From assembly GCA_964481395.1 (NCBI GenBank), contig CAYZYG010000002.1:1-64000 (forward strand): a stretch of DNA of 64,000 bases, in the 5' to 3' direction. The translations under genes were made by a program, and so were the position numbers. Origin of the DNA: JBFMFH01 sp964481395 (GTDB lineage Bacteria; Acidobacteriota; Vicinamibacteria; Vicinamibacterales; JAKQTR01). The notes beneath the pieces are model-generated. The model was given only the letters and a program-made list of their open reading frames with translations, had not been told where the DNA came from and did no database searches. Below, piece by piece: positions 62,871 to 64,000 of the stretch. Each line of letters opens with the position of its first letter. Positions within the stretch are counted from its first letter, which is position 1.

Positions 62871-62933
62871 GAACAGGGACCGGAAACCGGGGATCGGGGG
62901 CCAGGTCCGACACTGCGAGTCGAGAGTCGGCCG
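62871..62933. repeat. Heptamer array after the DUF5916 stop
   Basis: GAACAGG, GACCGGA, AACCGGG, GATCGGG, GGCCAGG and further units. The first two units match those at the end of typA (60148-60161). Confidence 0.75.
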
Positions 62934-62969
62934 TTCGACTCGCTGGCGCTCGCTCAGCCCACCCTGCGG

Positions 62970-63003
62970 TTCGACACGCTCGCCGCTCCCTGAGCCGGTC
63001 GAA
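62970..63003. repeat. REP-like palindrome
   Basis: TTCGACACGCTC (62970-62981) pairs with GAGCCGGTCGAA (62992-63003), 10 of 12. Same left arm as the element at 21046. A partial extra copy lies just upstream (TTCGACTCGCTG near 62934). The next 290 bp to 63297 hold nothing I recognise. Confidence 0.6.
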
Positions 63004-63297
63004 GCGTGAGTCTGGTCGAGGGGCGGTTCAGCGCTTTGACAGCAGCCTGCGGCGCCGTGTTCCCTGCCGCCTGTCGCCTGATCCCTGTCGTGCGGATTCC
63101 GAGGTCGGTGCTCGGAGTTCGGCGTGCGGTCGGCCAACCCTTTGCTCAGCTGCGGCGTCTAATACGGGCAAGCTGGCCTTGCGCCCCCTCACGCCTGGAA
63201 TGACGGGGCATCGCCCAGCCGGGTTGTCGCGCCCGGCGTTGCGCCCCGGCCGCGATCCATCCCGCCCGTTGGCATCGTTCGGTGAGGGAGCGCCTTC

Positions 63298-64000
63298 ATG
63301 AGGAAGCGTCTTGCGGTTGGGGGCCTGCTGTACCTGTGCGTTGTCTGGCCAGCCGTTCTGGCGGCGCAACCGCCGCCGCCCCCGCCGCCTCCGGAACCGC
63401 CCCGCATCCAGCAGATCGAGGGCCGGGTCAAGGTGTTCATCGACTGCCGCTGGTCGTGCGATTCGGATTACATTCGGACCAACCTGACGTTCGTCGATCA
63501 CGTCCGCGATCGCGAGGCCGCCGACGTCCACATCCTCGTGACGGGACGTTCCACCGGGGCCGGCGGGAGCGAGGTCACACTGTCGTTCATGGGCCGGGGG
63601 CCGTTCGAGCGTCTCGACGATACGCTGCTGGCGATCATCCCGCCCAACGCGGCATCGGACGCCGTGCGTGCCGCCCTCGTCCTGAAGCTGAAGGTGGGAC
63701 TTACACGGTACGTCGCCCATTCCAGCGAGTCCGACACGCTCCGTGTGTCGATCGAGGCGGCGAAGACCCAGGCGGCACAGCAGCCGGGCCACGATCCGTG
63801 GGACCACTGGGTGTTCCGCATCCGCGCCAATGGAAGCGTGAGCGGTGAGGAAGCCTCGTCGTACCAGTCCTATTCGGGGGGCGTGTCGGCCAACCGGGTG
63901 ACGGATGCCTGGAAGGTCAGTCTGTCGGGGAGCGCGTCGTATCGTCAGAGCTCCTACGACCTGGGAGACGAGGATCCCTACGTGAGCATCTCGCGCGATT
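63298..64000 (+). CDS. Secreted hypothetical protein, probable outer-membrane family (3' end outside window)
   Basis: 234 codons before the window edge; the frame is still open. GAGGGAG precedes the ATG. Signal peptide ends about VLAAQP, followed by a run of eight prolines. The N-terminal domain (KVFIDCRWSCDSDYIRT, REAADVHILVTG, FMGRGPFERLDD) matches my recollection of a conserved uncharacterised family in Acidobacteria and Bacteroidetes. Alternating Tyr/Ser-rich stretches after residue 180 (SYQSYSGGVSANRVTD, SLSGSASYRQSSYDLG) look like the first strands of an outer-membrane beta-barrel. Confidence 0.75.
   Translation, partial: MRKRLAVGGLLYLCVVWPAVLAAQPPPPPPPPEPPRIQQIEGRVKVFIDCRWSCDSDYIRTNLTFVDHVRDREAADVHILVTGRSTGAGGSEVTLSFMGRGPFERLDDTLLAIIPPNAASDAVRAALVLKLKVGLTRYVAHSSESDTLRVSIEAAKTQAAQQPGHDPWDHWVFRIRANGSVSGEEASSYQSYSGGVSANRVTDAWKVSLSGSASYRQSSYDLGDEDPYVSISRD

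Overview
The window is a GC-rich bacterial chromosome segment with no rRNA, tRNA, CRISPR array or transposase that I could recognise. The gene content suggests an acidobacterium, probably of the Vicinamibacteria type. The pointers are a membrane-anchored protein with the GWKEIAAYL helix-turn-helix usual in that phylum, a DUF5916 outer-membrane protein, two large S9 peptidases with Gly/Arg-rich inserts, and several Tat-exported enzymes. The taxonomic call is inference from family distribution, not from a marker gene.

Layout. 1-9.3 kb: secreted proteins of unknown role, an exported FkbM-fold protein, a DPP IV-type peptidase, a decayed stretch (DUF4143 remnant, orphan signal-peptide ORF, Ig-like remnant) and an HTH-TM protein. 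9.5-15.8 kb: sugar dehydrogenase, M49-like lipoprotein peptidase, the divergent fmdB/metG pair and a Tat-exported dipeptide epimerase. 15.9-31.1 kb: one minus-strand block with hdrC, hdrB, the N-terminal half of hdrA, nuoE- and nuoF-like genes, a HoxU-like/HdrA C-terminal fusion, mvhD, mvhG, mvhA, a hydrogenase maturation protease, then a sensor kinase, a sigma-54 activator and an unusual double-receiver protein. An Fe-S type Rrf2 regulator diverges from this block at 31.6 kb. 32-45 kb: S9D peptidase, a lutABC lactate-oxidation operon with a HAD phosphatase, an OYE-family reductase, an ABC exporter whose permease is fused to a CPBP protease domain, and two oxidoreductases. 45-54 kb: acyl-CoA dehydrogenase, saccharopine dehydrogenase-like protein, Tag glycosylase, a BlaI/BlaR1-like pair with a clear promoter and operator, and a B12-binding radical SAM enzyme. 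54-64 kb: pgsB-pgsC-pgsW plus an N-formylglutamate-amidohydrolase-like lipoprotein, the divergent SDR/typA pair, a DUF5916 protein and a secreted protein cut by the window edge.

How the genes work together. The 21-31 kb block encodes a soluble [NiFe] hydrogenase (MvhAGD) joined to heterodisulfide-reductase-like HdrABC and to a NuoEF/HydBC-like NAD(H) module. This is the equipment expected of an electron-bifurcating or -confurcating complex linking H2, NAD(H), ferredoxin and a thiol/disulfide-type HdrB substrate. The odd point is that HdrA is split in two polypeptides, with its C-terminal half fused behind a HoxU/NuoG-like ferredoxin domain. The two-component genes and the Rrf2 protein beside it are likely controllers.

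Two chromosome-wide signals stand out. Degenerate 7-bp tandem arrays (GGGGAYC, AGACAGT, ACTGACA and similar units) fill many intergenic gaps, run into gene ends and sit in frame inside at least two genes; one associated 60-bp module recurs with 3 mismatches. Second, at least seven genes have a TATNNT-like hexamer only 6-7 nt before the start codon and no Shine-Dalgarno, suggesting leaderless transcription. In two divergent gene pairs the opposing hexamers overlap.
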